Assembly: GCA_038501625.1 (NCBI GenBank)
Contig: JAZAYU010000705.1
Coordinates: 1 to 64,000, forward strand
From: Corbicula japonica
Lineage: Eukaryota > Mollusca > Bivalvia > Venerida > Cyrenidae
Direction: 5' to 3'
DNA: 64,000 bases
The position numbers were made by a program, and so were the translations under genes. Positions 44,716 to 57,954 of this stretch are shown here, one piece after another (within the stretch, counting starts at the first letter, position 1; every line of letters begins with the position of its first letter). A model generated the notes under the pieces. That model saw nothing but the letters and a program-made list of their open reading frames with translations, was not told the DNA's origin and made no database searches.

Positions 44716-47700
44716 TTTGTAATTGGGAAATTTATAGACTTTTTAAAATTCAATCTAGTGATTTCACTGTAAAATGTTTCTAAGGTCGCCATTAGGGTAT
44801 GCCAAAGAATTTTGAAGTTATCTTAAGAAATTCAAAAAAGGATGTAGGACAAAGTTTATCACTTCAGACGTAATCCAAAAAGGTCCAAATTAACAGATAA
44901 AATATGATCTTCTTATTGAAATGATTTTAATCTAAAATATTTCTAAGGTTGCTATTGTGCTTTCAACGTCTGTATTAACTTTTAATCAGATCTCGTGGTA
45001 ACCGCAGAAACCATCTAACTTGAACACGCATGTGGGCGCAATAATACAGCTAAAAAATGCGTGTCGCCGTCGGATATATCTTTTCGATTTCCAGCTGGCA
45101 GGGCGACAGTCTTAAAACAGTTTTCACAAGACAACAACGGCGCTCCATACTTATGTCCTAACTAGTTTTAGCTTTCCAAAAAGCTAGTCGGTCATTAGCA
45201 TGGCATTTTAACAAAAAGACGCATCTGAAGTTTAAACTTCTTTAGAAAAATTTCGTAAGAATGTTGGTATTTATTTAGAATTACCGCCATGTAATATATA
45301 TGCTCGCTCTCGTCACACATTTTTGTTTCGATTTTAATGGTGTTAAATGCACTGTATGGCAGGGCTTATTATTATGTCACCTGCAATAGCAGATAGACAC
45401 GTACAGATCCTCTTGTTCGGAGGCGGCGGCGTCTTCGGCGGCGGCGTTGGCGGCTTCTTTGTCCTGTAGCCCCTCAACTTAAATGTGAAACTTAATATTG
45501 CCCATAAGTTTGTAAGTATTTGACCTATTACCTTAATAATTAGAATATATCATCTGCATGAATAAAGCCATCTCAGACAACAAAAATGATCACTCTTGTG
45601 ATATTATTAGTTTGTTATGCCCCTTTATGACTTAATGTTGCCTAAAACATTGAAAGTCCTTGTCCTATTAACATAATACTTGAAATATATCTTCATTTGC
45701 ATAAACAAAGCCATCTCTGATAAGATCGACAACCCCTGTTTCAATATTTTTTAGTTATGCCCCTTTAAAAAGACTTTAATATGAAACATAATTTTGCCTA
45801 TAAGTTTGAAAGTTCTTATTCTATTATCTTAATTGTTTTAATACATTATCTGCATGAACAATGCCATCCGTGACAATAAAAATGATAACTCCTTTTTCGT
45901 TAGTGTAAGAGTTATGTTCCTTTCAAATGGCTTTAATATGGGACTTTATGTTGGTTAAACCTAAGTATTTCTAATTCCCATAGAGCTAAAATGCCCAATA
46001 TCATCTTAATTCCTAGATAACAATATGTTGATGCGAAGATCTGCATTCCATCTAATCAAAAACACACAGGAGATTAACTTACTTGTAAGAAAATTACTGA
46101 TCTCTAACCGAACAGATCATACTTTAAACGCGTAATCGCAAAAACTGTGCCACAAATATACATACTCTGTTCCGGCACTAGTCCACCTCTATCAAACAAG
46201 ATATAGGCTCGAACAAACAAGATATAGGGATGAAATTGCTTTAATTTTTTCCTGACATGTAATCGCTGCAAACAAGAGGACGTCGGATCAAGAGATAAAG
46301 TTCTCATATATTAAAAATGACTATATGGACCACGAAGGAAAACTGCGTTATTTTCGTGTAATGCAACATTTAAATGAAAATTCGAAGTGACAATCCACTT
46401 CATTCAGCAAAACAAATAATACAGTTCACGAGGTAGTGCTGGTCAAGTGCCAGCCAAGTGTTTGTTTTACAAGCTGGCAACAAAGAATGCATTTTACACG
46501 TGCCTTTTTCGTTTAAATATTATCTTATATCTTGACTGATGGTTCGAATTTATCTCCAACATAAAATATTAACACTTCATCTTCGTCCTCTACGATAAAG
46601 TCTTATTCATCAAACGGGTCATAATTTCTGTTGGTAAACAGTGTGACGTATTATTTCAAAAGGCGTGGCTACAGTAGAGCCATTCATAATTTATGGGACG
46701 TTGCACAATGTTTTGACGTGTGACGTCGCCAAGCACACAGGTTTTGGCACGAGTAGCTATGAAAAAGCGTGCGTCATTCTCTGTGTCGTAAACGTTGCTG
46801 TTCTAACATCCTTTTGAAAAAGCCATAACATCACGAATTCTTCGCATAATTTCTGTATTAATGAGAGTATTTATGAGTGTAAATATAAGGAATGAATCAA
46901 TATTTAATGTGTTTCATTTAGGTTTGGGCTTCACACACTTTAAACAACCCAACTGTTTTCCATACCCAAATGAAAACCATCAAATATCGATTCAATCCTT
47001 AAATGAAATAATGCATTCCAAGCAAAGCCAAAAAGTGTACTGATTCACAATTTTTATATCTGCTAGTCTGTTGAAAACGTCGCAGTTTTACTATTCACTT
47101 GGATAATATTTGGAGAAATGATGCAGATAAACACAAAACGTATTATTAACCATTTGAACTTTTTGGATAGACAGCTTTAGTGAATAACAATATCAGTTTA
47201 AACTTAAGAAAACTTGGAATAATTGTGTTTCATGGAATTCATTATCTTGGACCTGATCTGTGGACTATAGCATGAACCTAATCTTGGCTGTCGGCAATTT
47301 ATAAACTAATCTTTTAAAAAGCTCGGTAGCATTGTCTGTCTTCTCAAGAATGTATATGCAGGTCGACTTTGATTAACCGGGGAGTGGCGCGAACTGGCCA
47401 GTCCCGACTCAGCCATAACGTATCCCGACTTTGCTGGTAATTTCTTATTAGTAACATGGAATTCTTCCAGGTTATACCCTTTACATGATTGATAAAATAT
47501 GGAAATTCTGTAGGCTTCCCTGATATGGGTTACCGGTGTCGTCGATATATACACGCAAATAAGTCAGTTATCGTTTTGCCATTGGCAAATATTTGTCTGA
47601 AACTCAAACTTGCAAAAATAAATAGTTTTATCTCAGGTTCCTGTTTGAATTATTGAAGCTCAATCACCTTTATACTTTAAATATTTTTTTTTCTTTTTCA

Positions 47701-50045
47701 CCTGTTCAAACGAAGCTTACATAGTTTTGTTATTAGATCGTCTATTACTGAGAGTTATATGAACGTACCCATGAATGAAATCAAAGTTAAGCTTAAACGT
47801 GTAAAACATTCCCCGCGAAACACCTAACCCTAATGTCTGACCCCACGTGCACACACTATGTCACTGATCTTGTTCGGTCTTAAGTCAATGCTAAAACAAT
47901 AACATTATTTTTACAAGTCCAGTAAAGTAGACAACACAAGCAATAACATTTTATGTAAATGGCGATCGTTTAGAATAACTTTAAGTCCATCACCCTTTGA
48001 AGTAATATTCCGGCTTAGAAGGAATACTTGTGAAACACCTTTAAAACAGTGACATAATGCCAATAATTTGGTCGTAGGATAAATTAAAAACAAATAATTT
48101 TTCGTTGTAAAAGTTTCAGAGAAAATCGTCTTAACAATAACAAAAACAATCAATGTGATCAGCACAAAGTTCAAGTGAAATTAATAAATGCATCAACATA
48201 CGAATAAATTTCTTACCGTCTCCTAACGGTCACTGACCAGATTTGACCTGATTTGCGGACCAAACTAGAACTACACTGTATGACCGTTGGTAATTTATAC
48301 TGACTATGTAAATAAGCGTCGCTTGCCTGCCAAGTGTACAAATACGCATCGGCTGTGGAAATTTATATGGAACCGCTATGACCTAGGAGGAATTCATGTG
48401 TTAGTACATATTCATCCAGTTTGACGATACTTAAAAATATGCATTATTTCTACACGTCCTGAATCAAATTATAAATTAAGTTTAAAAGAAACACGATTAT
48501 CTACATTATTGTCTTTTCTGTTAGACGTCTTCTCTATATATCAAGCAATCAAACATCAGCCTATACACTATCCTTTTGCATGCGTCTTAGAAACAGGTGG
48601 TATAGTCTACATTATCCGTTCCGTCTGGAACGTGAGTCACTGTTAACCGGTGTTCAGGCTAAAGAGCTCAAGTTTGGTCTATTATAATATGTCGGTCATC
48701 AGGATGACCGACAATTACAAACCTCGTTTTGGAGTGTCTGATTTTTTAACGAACAATGTCTTCAGACGTACTGATCGCCTTTGCGAAATCTGAGCTTCTG
48801 AATGATTGAGACTACTCTTTTCACCAATATGCTGTTTTGTTTTAGACAATTAAACGGTTTAGCAATCTCTTATCTCTCTTAATTGAGTTCGTTGAATCAT
48901 CGAAACTGGAAGACAATTGCTATTTTATAAATGTGTGTTTATTAATACAAGCTCTCATTGAATAGATTATTAGGTCATGTGATGATAATTGTCACATGAC
49001 GATTTTTGAAAACAACGGAATGATGTAGAGAGATGTTGACTGTTGCACCGCGTATGTACCTGTTTCAGTAGAAATTCGACTGTAGTAAATCAATACACTT
49101 TCAGAAGGCAGTTATTGAATATACTAAAACGTTATATATTACACTTAAAAGTTCTCTTAATGTTACCGTATCAGTTTTCCCCAATAAAAAAATCTGATCA
49201 CAGCGTTTGTCTTTGTCCAAAAATGTGCAAAGAGAGCTTAATATACACAACACTCCTCGTTAACACACAATTTTCGTTACAAGATGTATCATTTATTAAC
49301 TTCTTAGCAAACAAAGAATCAAAATTCTTTCATGAATGTTTTGATGGCAATGTAATTTTGCGCAATATACCCATTTGAAATTTAGCGTCACTATCCATAC
49401 TTGAAAACATCATCACGGATTAATTTCGAAATCGTGTAATGGTGTTTCTTCTTCCTTTTCTGATTCTTGTCATATTCCTTTACAATGGTAGTTGTTCACC
49501 ATGCCTACTATTGTCACTTATAAAATATGATTTAATATTTGTGCAACCGACATTACAATTTATAAAACTAGGCTTGTATATTTATGACCGTTTTGCTCTA
49601 GATGTCTGGAATTTGCTAAAAAAAAGTGCTCTCAGGCTCTAGGTCTAGCGTGTGAAATAAAATTATAATTATGATATATTTAAAATAACAATAATAGTAA
49701 TACTAAGATGCAAGTTGAAATTTAACAAGTATTAAACTTTAGCTTAGTCATGAAATTCTCTTAATGGACTACTACTATTTATTCTTTCTAAACGTGACTG
49801 GGTGGCAGATACTCTCTGCACTCTGTCACCTTTTGTTGTCAGGCGGAATGTCTAACCCCCTTGACAGGGGTGACTTATATTGAGTAGTGATACCTTAAGT
49901 CGGATGTTTGGACCTGGGTAGAACTGATATTCAAACACCGGCACGAGTGAAGCAAACCTCCTCATGTTGATAAAATTTTTAATAAATCTTAGTAGAATGT
50001 CGCGGTACGAATCTAGTCACTATCTGGGGAGAGGATGTGTAAGCG
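44716..50045. other. Noncoding DNA with one tandem array
   Basis: No coding gene is recognised. It contains the array at 45420-45960. Short frames (for example the minus-strand 82 codons at 47306-47554 and the plus-strand 111 codons at 49043-49378) have no domain I know and atypical composition. Confidence 0.5.
45420..45960. repeat. GGCGGC-rich head and diverged tandem units of about 155 bp
   Basis: A GGCGGCGGCG block (45421-45454) is followed by three to four units with CCCATAAGTTTG, GAATATATC(A/T)TC, AAGCCATCTC and GTTATGCCCCTTT. The order resembles the left part of the Helentron-like element at 19935, so this is probably an old, diverged relative. Its ends are not identifiable. Confidence 0.55.
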
Positions 50046-50072
50046 GTCCGGATAGCTCAGTCGGGAGAGCAC
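50046..50072 (+). pseudogene. 5' half of a tRNA (Lys-like), fragment
   Basis: GTCCGGATAGCTCAGTCGGG followed by AGAGCAC is the acceptor and D-arm of a tRNA (A-box intact). The remaining half is absent, so this is a SINE head or tRNA fragment. Confidence 0.6.
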
Positions 50073-52227
50073 TCTGACAAGAACTTCTGTGATAAATGTA
50101 CCATTTTAACTATTAAGACATGTCACAATTTATCCTAGAAATCCTATTTATGTAATGAATGTAAAATCTTAACTATTTACGGTACATTAGCCTTTAACTG
50201 TCAGAATTCAACTTAAAATGTGCTGTTTTATACTATGACACATCGTTTAATATTTAACTATGCTTTTATTACAGCCTCTTTACACTTGTTTTACCCTGTT
50301 TACATTTGTTATTATAGTCGGTTAAAAAGCTACTGAGAGCTTATGTTGTTCTATTGGTCTTGTCTTGCCGACTCAAAATTAATCTTATTGTATTGTATTG
50401 TGTTGTATCCTTGAATGTTTCATCTCGATACTAAATACTCAAATCCAAACTAACAAAAAAACATTTTGTAAGTTGTACATGTTATCTTGACTATGGAGAC
50501 CGTGCATTCAAGTGCAATCGACATTGGCTGTAGTTCGCTTGTGAAATCGTCTTATGTTTCATCTAATTGCAAAAATATTTCTTGCGCCGACTTGATGCTA
50601 TGCATCAAAATTTTTCTCGTATTCCTCTTAAATCACATTTTCCCTGCAGTTTCAATAGCAACAAAACTGTTCAGTGCTGTTAAGTTCACATTCACAGTAA
50701 ACGAGTTCTAAGCTCAAATGAGAAAATTACTTTGGAAATAGCCTGTGTCGTGAGCAAGTATTTCAGTTGAAGTGCAGTTTCTAGCGTGTGCACATATTAA
50801 ACTATGTTAGCCAGAGATGAGATTCTGCTTTGTAGGTAATGTAATTCTCCGGCTCGACAGTCTTTCAACGCTTTCAGTGCTTTGATTAAATAAACGGTAT
50901 GACATAAGCGTAGCGGGATAATTCAAGCATGTAGCGGATGTACAGTTTTGAGATGAAAGCTTGGCGCTCCTGCAGGGGAGATTCTTGACTGAATTTACAA
51001 AAACAAAGAAAACAAAAGGAAATTCGGCTATAAGCTAAAATTGCACGGGAAAATCCAGAATTCGGAAGATTGTATAGTGTTTCCGAGTGTAAGATTGTAT
51101 AGTGTTTCCGAGTGTTCGGAAATCTAACTTAAATTCGGGAAAAACCCGCAAAAGACGGGAGTGTTGGCAGACCTTTCAGACGTAATACTTAGACTGATAA
51201 AAATCTTGATTAGGTTATGGATAAATTTGTAAGCTTATGGTTACTTCTCCAGATTACTCTCAAATACTATATAAATATGGCGTATATATTTATGCTTTAT
51301 TGTGACCTAATTGCTTTTATCAAATTTCACTCTACATTATTGATTTAGTTCCTCTTCCGAGGATTGAACCGGGTCCGTCAAAATGAAGAGTCCTGATCGT
51401 TACCATTGCGCCACAGAGGATTGATCAAACCATGTCAATTTCATATCAGCTGTATTCATTGCTGAGTGTTGTTCGTCTACAGTCTTATTTTGAGTATTTG
51501 TTATGAAATTTTTTATTTACTTTACATCAATTTTATATCCGCATTTTTTATTATTTGATTTAGTTATTAATGACTTCATAATCGCGGGAATTACCTAAAG
51601 AGTAGACTCCTTTTACGAAAAATAGTATCAACCGGAAACGTACGAATCGGCGTTCGGAAAACACAAATTAGTTACGGCATAAGTCGATGTTAGGCGGAAA
51701 TATTACAGTTCTAAAACTTAAATTGGGAGTGAAATAATGGTTTATATTAAAAAGTAACATTACTGACAATATGCAGTCTGGAGGTTTGTATTCATTATCG
51801 TTGCGAATGTAAGCCACATCACGCTCGACCTTTGGTCTCGCGTGATATCGTTTACATACCCAACTCGAAAAATACAAACCTATAGATTGTATACTGGTAT
51901 AATATTACATTTGTATGAAAGAAAGCAATAAGCAAAACTGCTTCGCAACTGTTCTGTTCTTTCAGTAGTTTGATAAAGTATGGTAGAAATGGAAAAAAAT
52001 GTCAGTGTTTTAATAATTAGTGCTTGCCTCGTGGGTTCACTTTAAAATGTTTTTTTTTTCGACTATCATACGATAATCCGTTTATTTTTCATATTTTACA
52101 ATCAAAACAGCAACAACATTTATGTATAAACAATGCTAAGCAAAGTAAGAACAGAGTAAGGTGACATATTAATAGATAGCTAACATCAAGTATGTGTTGT
52201 ATATGACCGTAACAGATCTCATATTCT
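50073..52227. other. Noncoding intergenic DNA
   Basis: No coding gene is seen. A 27-bp unit (AAGATTGTATAGTGTTTCCG plus AGTGT) is duplicated at about 51067-51117. A minus-strand tRNA-like sequence lies at 51351-51419. Confidence 0.5.
51351..51419 (-). tRNA. Degenerate tRNA-like sequence
   Basis: The minus strand starts CCTCTGT and ends GAAGAGG, which pair at six of seven positions. GTGGCGCAATGGTAACG is an A-box/D-arm like tRNA-Arg, and GGTTCAATCC is a near-consensus B-box. The anticodon stem is poor, so it is probably a pseudogene. Confidence 0.4.
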
Positions 52228-52769
52228 TTATTGTAGATGCTTCAAGAATTTTGATATCACTATACATTTTTCATTTTTTCTTTCGTAGTATTTACATAAA
52301 ATATATAAATCTCCATATAACAGTTTTTCAACATTATAATGTTCAGTTCTCCTCTCACTTAAATAGTATGATCTATATAAACACGAACCTATTTGACTTA
52401 ACAGAATATTTACTTGTTGATATTCTTTCATCGATATTTTATACGCAATAACGATACGCTCTAAGCAATTCATTCTGACTGAAAATCCACATTTTTTAAA
52501 AATGGAAGAAACTATCTGCCAAAAGGTTTTAATTCGTATACACTCTTTAAAAAAGTGATTGTAGTCTTCATATTGGCTGCAATAGTTACACAAAGGAGAG
52601 TTTGAAAGTTTCCATCTGAACAAATTTTCATTAGTCGCAACAATTCTATGGATTGTTTGAATCTAAATTCCTTTACTTTGTTATCTAATATTACTTTGTT
52701 TAAAATATAGTAAAATGAGGTCCATTCAATTGATTTACCAGTAGAGGGAAAATGAGAGTTCGAACTCAC
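52228..52769 (-). pseudogene. C-terminal fragment of a non-LTR retrotransposon (LINE)
   Basis: Two overlapping minus-strand frames (52512-52769 and 52228-52623) together cover the end of a LINE reverse-transcriptase protein. The first reads NKVKEFRFKQ. After a one-base frameshift near 52650 the second continues IHRIVATNENLFRWKL and then a C-X2-C-X7-H-X4-C zinc-finger motif (CNYCSQYEDYNHFFKEC) followed by FW. This is the usual C-terminal module of LINE ORF2 proteins. The catalytic RT and endonuclease are absent, as in a 5'-truncated copy. I recognise the motif but not the clade. Confidence 0.6.
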
Positions 52770-52962
52770 CCCCTGAGGCTATTTTTAACAATAGACACTT
52801 CCCTGGATAACAAAGAACATTTCCAGCTGACGACAATAGAGGGGATTAACACTTCCCTTTATATTTTATGACTTTACCGCGGGTTAACAATAGGGAGATT
52901 AAACAGGTATAATGGAATCATTTAAAATAATTTTATATTAAATAAAACTCATTTGAAAATGA

Positions 52963-53009
52963 ATTATTATTATTATTATTATTAATATTATTATTATTAT
53001 TATTATTAT
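52963..53009. repeat. (ATT)n microsatellite
   Basis: About 15 ATT units with one AATATT interruption. Confidence 0.9.
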
Positions 53010-53010
53010 A

Positions 53011-53660
53011 TTTTAGCTGATAAATGCGATTATTTTAGCAGATAAATGCGATAAAAGGATTCACATTTATTTACAACAAAAACGCATCGAAGTAAGCTTT
53101 GAAAATACTCATGTAAGTGAGCTTTATTCACTCTTCTATCATTTTAATTTATGAAATGGACTCCCCTGTTTATCGATTTTATCCAGTTCATCTATTGTGG
53201 TGTTTTGCAGAAATTTATTAACTGAATCCTGAACTGTGCGTAGACCCAGAGCAGACGGCGCGGATCTACAGATCACAGCATTTAAACGGGGTGCAACTCG
53301 ACGTTTTAAACCAGAAAACGACTCGTTTTAAATATGATCATTTATATGAAATAATTGAAAAACGGGCTTCAGTTCTCGAACGAATGCTGTAAGAAAGCAT
53401 GGCATACCAAACTGAAAGCTCGGAAGTTGCCGAAAGCAAAAAGAGGTGTATGATGGAATTTGCCTGGCACATTTAATCTTTTGTGCACAGGAGTGTTTAT
53501 TAACTGATTCATGACCAGCATGTAGACCCAGAGCAGACGCAAATATCTGGATCGGCTTATCTTTTTATTATTATTGTAGCAGATATAACAATAACAACAT
53601 TCACATTTATTTACAACAAAAACTCATCGAAGTGAGTAGTAAAACTCTCATTGAAGTGAG
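53011..53660. repeat. Diverged repeat pair in noncoding DNA
   Basis: TTCACATTTATTTACAACAA, CATCGAAGT and TTATTCAC recur in order at about 53060-53130 and 53600-53670. TTTATTAACTGA and GTAGACCCAGAGCAGACG recur at about 53215 and 53497. The units alternate, as in a decayed tandem array. Confidence 0.55.
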
Positions 53661-54821
53661 TTTATTCACCGTTAAATTTATGAATTGGTTTCTTCTTAAC
53701 GTTTTATTGCAGTATTAATGGACGCGTGTACACCACCTTTTAAAAATGTAACGATTTTATTCTAAATGTTACTATCACAAAATAGTTTATGCGTTTTCTT
53801 CATCAAATAGTGCATTCTTGTTTCTTATTCTTAATAAATAATCAACTATTCCTAAAAATCATTCCGAAACTATATTCATTTTTTTTCTTAAATGCACAAG
53901 TTTTAATTCACAACTCAGATGCAAAACTTATTAATTAGAATTTATATAATAATATTTTTTACTTAAAAATATAAGATTCGTTTTTGACTACGTTATTCTC
54001 ATATTAAACATGTCTGGTATTAATCATAAATATTTGCGACTGACGCTTGAAGAATCAGTATGTTATTTAAATATTTAAGAGGCCGCAATATTGCGCCTTA
54101 ATCCTCGCAGTGAAATGTGGTTGAGTGTAATCCTGTAAATAAATAACTTTCGCAAAAACTATTCATAAGAATTCTTGAACATACAATGAAACAAATTTTT
54201 TCATTCAAACATTCGAATCTGTTTATCTTTTCTGCGATTACATTACAAAAGTTTCATTTTCAAGTAGACCTCAAGTGTGCATTTTTAACATGTATTTAAT
54301 TTAACAATAAATATTTGTAATCCCTGTGAATGTTATGTGGGTTAACGCAATAATTGATCCCTGTGAAGTGTTTGTTAAGTGGATTGAGGTAATACTTAAT
54401 CCGTGTACAGTGTAATTAAGTATATCACAAGTATGTGTGAGTGTCCTTAAGTGTGTCTGTCAACCGGGCCCAAAACAAATAATCACGTTTGTCATTAATC
54501 CTTATTCTTGAATGAAAGGGGTTTCTTATTAGCACCAGAAAACATCTGTGTGCAGAAAACAGCCAAATTATTTAAATCGAAAATGCATCGTGTTTGCTAA
54601 TTTGGAATTACTATTGGAAGGACTTGTGCACGAATATATTAAAGGTATGTATATTATTTTATTTCAAATATTTCTGATTTATATATTTATCATTTGCATC
54701 TACTCCAAACAGAAATGATTAATTCTTTAAAACAATTTAAGATAAAGATTGTTAAAATGTATGCGCTTGAAATTGCAGATATTACAGAGAATTAAGTTTT
54801 TTTTATCTTGTAGAAAGAAAA
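53661..54821. other. AT-rich DNA upstream of the zinc-finger ORF, with a possible intron
   Basis: A GTATGTAT donor-like site at 54644 and a T-rich tract ending TTGTAG at 54813 would define an intron of about 170 bp directly before the zinc-finger ATG at 54822. No coding exon is recognised upstream. Confidence 0.3.
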
Positions 54822-54935
54822 ATGGTATGTCAAACATGCGATAGGTGTTTTGCTAATGAATGGAACCGGGGAAGGCATTTTTCTTCCGTGCATGGCAATA
54901 TCAATTCTCAATCGCCACAAATCATCCCGCTGTAA
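54822..54935 (+). CDS. Short ORF with one C2H2 zinc finger, possibly frameshifted
   Basis: A 37-codon frame begins ATG GTA TGT just after an acceptor-like TTGTAG. It encodes CQTCDRCFANEWNRGRHFSSVH, shown here as the pattern C-X2-C-X12-H-X4-H with an aromatic three residues after the second Cys, a good C2H2 finger. It stops at 54933. Directly downstream another frame (within 54850-55119) is open and rich in Gln, His and Asn (QQQ and NNN runs) up to 55119. A one-base shift near 54930 would join them, but I cannot tell whether this is a real frameshift, an intron or chance. Function unknown; DNA or RNA binding is the family expectation. Confidence 0.35.
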   Translation: MVCQTCDRCFANEWNRGRHFSSVHGNINSQSPQIIPL

Positions 54936-55119
54936 AAAGCAAAGCCAGGAACCACAAAATCATCGTCAGCAGAAACATCTGCAGTATGAACAACTACAAC
55001 AACAACTACACATTGATCATCAGCAGCAGCTGCATAATATGTCAGAAGCAACGAACGCCGAGAACAACAACAGCTACATTAGCAACAACAACAAGACCAT
55101 CAGCAACAACAACAACTAG

Positions 55120-55899
55120 ATAATCAACAACAACAATTGTCACTCCTACTTTCACATCTCATTTATTTCTCAAACATTATTTGCGTGAGAGTTTTTTTTA
55201 AATTTTTCGATAATTTTTTTGATTTATAGAACATGAATAAATTTCCATTTTACCATTTTTGAAAGTTATGTTCTAGGTGATAAATCATTTTGTTTATATC
55301 CTGTGATTCATCTGTAATGACTTCATAGAAATCATCTCTTCGTTTCAAAAATAAAAATACAATTGGTGAATGCGTTGACTTTCCGTTAATTTCAGTAGGG
55401 CACATTAATTTTTTTAAGCTTATTTCACCAATCTTGTGCACAAATTAATATTCGTAAATATAATTGTAATGAACGGTGATATTCAAATGTGACAAAATAA
55501 CAGTGCGTTTTTTTTTTAAATAAACGTAAACATGAAAAATACTTGATATTCTATCTCGTATTCCATTTCTACATTTTAACTTATCAAAGTATCAGTATAA
55601 TGAACCAATAATTTAACATTAATATTCATAATTTTTCATAAGAACAATAGCTTCAAGACACAATGTTGTCATTAAGGAATTAGTTTGTGACTGACACCTA
55701 ACATATTCGTTTTTTGTACTTTGTCACAATCAAATACATCCAGTGTTAAAGAAAGAATATTCAATGAAAATTATTTGTCATTTAAACAGACTAGCTTACT
55801 TTTTCTTTCAACACATACTTCGCATAAGTGTGCTTTTAATCCTTGTTGGAGCAAGAAGGGGATTATACTCCTTTGTATTCATTAGATTTTGTTGATTTT
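55120..55899. other. AT-rich noncoding DNA
   Basis: No gene or repeat is seen before the left arm of the large palindrome. Because the window ends at 64000, the arm may extend into this stretch unseen. Confidence 0.4.
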
Positions 55900-57093
55900 C
55901 TTAATAATACCTAAATGAAGATGAAACTTTATAAAACCAATAAAATATTTGTCTAGAATTTTCAGAAATGTTTATACTGCAATGTATTCATATTTATTGC
56001 GTCCGATGCGTTTTTTGTTTCCGTTTCATGTATTTCTCTCGCAAATAGAGGCAATGTCAATTTTATCTTAGTAAAAATTCTTCCAGAATTAATAATTGTC
56101 TTCTGGTTAAAATGTTTCAATAAAAAAAAAATAAAAATGAAAATCAAATGTATAAACTATTTCAAATGAAACAGAAAAAAAAGTTTTGAAAAAAAAGTAC
56201 AAACAAATAAAATTATAAAATAAAATAAAATAAAATAATAGTTGTTATTTAGGTAACATATATAATTTGTTACAATTGCTTCAGATGTTACTTCTTACTT
56301 AATTGTAAATTGAGTGTTCATCTTTTCATTTAGATCCTACTTGTTAAGGATTTACACCAAATCAAATACCACATTAATGGACAGGATAATTAAAGCAGCA
56401 AATGCCAGACGTTTAAACAGATTACGATAGAAAAACAAACAACAACACAATTGTTAGAAAAACAAATCATATTCATTTCATTCTAACATATTTCACTGTA
56501 GAAAAGAAAACATAAATAATTTCTTGTTTATAAATCACCAAAGTATCATATTTCAACTTGTCCAAAATTAAAATGCTCTTTTCACAACAGGGTGGTTTTG
56601 ATATAAGAACTTTCGAGATTTGATTTCAGACTTCTAACTAATTTTGATAACAAATACAAACTTTATTACTGACACTTTAAGAATAGAATATTTGTTAATT
56701 ATTTGCATATGTTAAGCAGATACTAATTGTGTTTTTATACTCCTAATAAAAGATTGAAATTTGTCAAGAACACCCCAATGAAAAATATTTTATCATTCAT
56801 ACATTCAGATTAGCTTGCCTTTTATTTCATATTAACTTTCACATCTTCAAGCAGGTGTCAAGTGTGCTTTTAATCCTAATCATCGAAATAAATGGGATTT
56901 GTATTGTTGATTATCAAAATTGTACTCCGCTTCTCACCTATTAGACAATGTTTATTGTAAACTCCAGAAAAGTCTTTTCACAAATTTTAGGCAACATAAA
57001 CTTCATCAAACTATTCCTTAAAAATCGTCACAATAGCAAGTACCTGTAAACGCTTACCAGTAAAACATAATTCCGATCACTGCATCAGGATTA

Positions 57094-57175
57094 TTTTCGA
57101 ATTGCTCAATGGATAGAGCGCACACCATTTTGTGGATAGGCACTGTCTCCGTACGGGGTTACTTTCCAGCGTGGG
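57094..57175 (+). pseudogene. tRNA-like sequence in the left arm
   Basis: TTGCTCAATGGATAGAGCG is an A-box/D-arm. GGGGTTACTTTCC, about 40 nt later, is a weak B-box. The mirrored copy (about 62725-62806) has five clustered substitutions in the D-arm. It is probably a degraded tRNA-derived sequence. Confidence 0.3.
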
Positions 57176-57738
57176 CATAAAATGAGTGATCTGTCGTTTT
57201 GATTGTTCTTTTCAAGAAGGAAATCCGAATATGTCTCATAGTAAATTAAAATGTATCTAAAAACAACGGCTTGCGTACGTTTTTACATTAGTTTCTATTA
57301 AGTTAGAAAAAAAAATTCGACAGCATTTCAAATTTAAAATTATTTAGACCCTATTTCACTGTTGTTTGTTTTTAACAACTCTCTTCTTGTATGCTCATTT
57401 ACATTCAGTTTTATGAGAGCTTTAAAAGTTTAACTCTTATAAAGTGTTTAGAGTTTCCTATGTAATTAATATTTTAATTTCTTTTAACTGATATAATTGT
57501 TATTTTGGTATTAAAGTCTTATTTTATAATTTCTTTTTTCAAATTATATTTTCTGAATTGATATTTTATAATTTCACATTTTTTATACATCCATCGTTAT
57601 TATTTTCTCGTTTATTATTATCAAAACTATAATATTACTTTTGGATCTTGTGGTTGTTGTTATTTTCTAGCACGTTAAATGAAATGAAAAGTTTGAAATA
57701 TACAATCGTTGTTTTCAATATCGTGTAAAGGAATAGTG

Positions 57739-57954
57739 TCACTTACAGAACCTGTGCACCCTAGAACCTGGTTTAATCCCCCCAGTGGCAATTAGTTTTG
57801 CCACTGACCGCTCCAAGGCGGTAACCCCTCTGGTTCTCACTTTCGTTATTTGTTTGTGGCGTCCATATTGAAACTGATTTTTGTAATACCATGCTCTCTT
57901 TTCTTCTCTACTTTTTGGCTGTGTGGGGAGGCTGTGTGTGCTGGATGTGGCCAT
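57739..57954 (-). CDS. Hypothetical 71-codon basic protein, left-arm copy
   Basis: This is the mirror copy of the ORF at 61945-62160, identical except for Thr in place of Ile at residue 6. The product would be small and basic, with a Lys/Arg-rich centre and no signal peptide, membrane span or domain I recognise. The last codons overlap a GTAAGTGA donor-like site (minus strand, about 57740-57747), so the true product may splice onward. Keeping the frame in both arms says little because the arms are so alike overall. Confidence 0.3.
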   Translation of the reverse strand: MATSSTHSLPTQPKSREEKRAWYYKNQFQYGRHKQITKVRTRGVTALERSVAKLIATGGIKPGSRVHRFCK

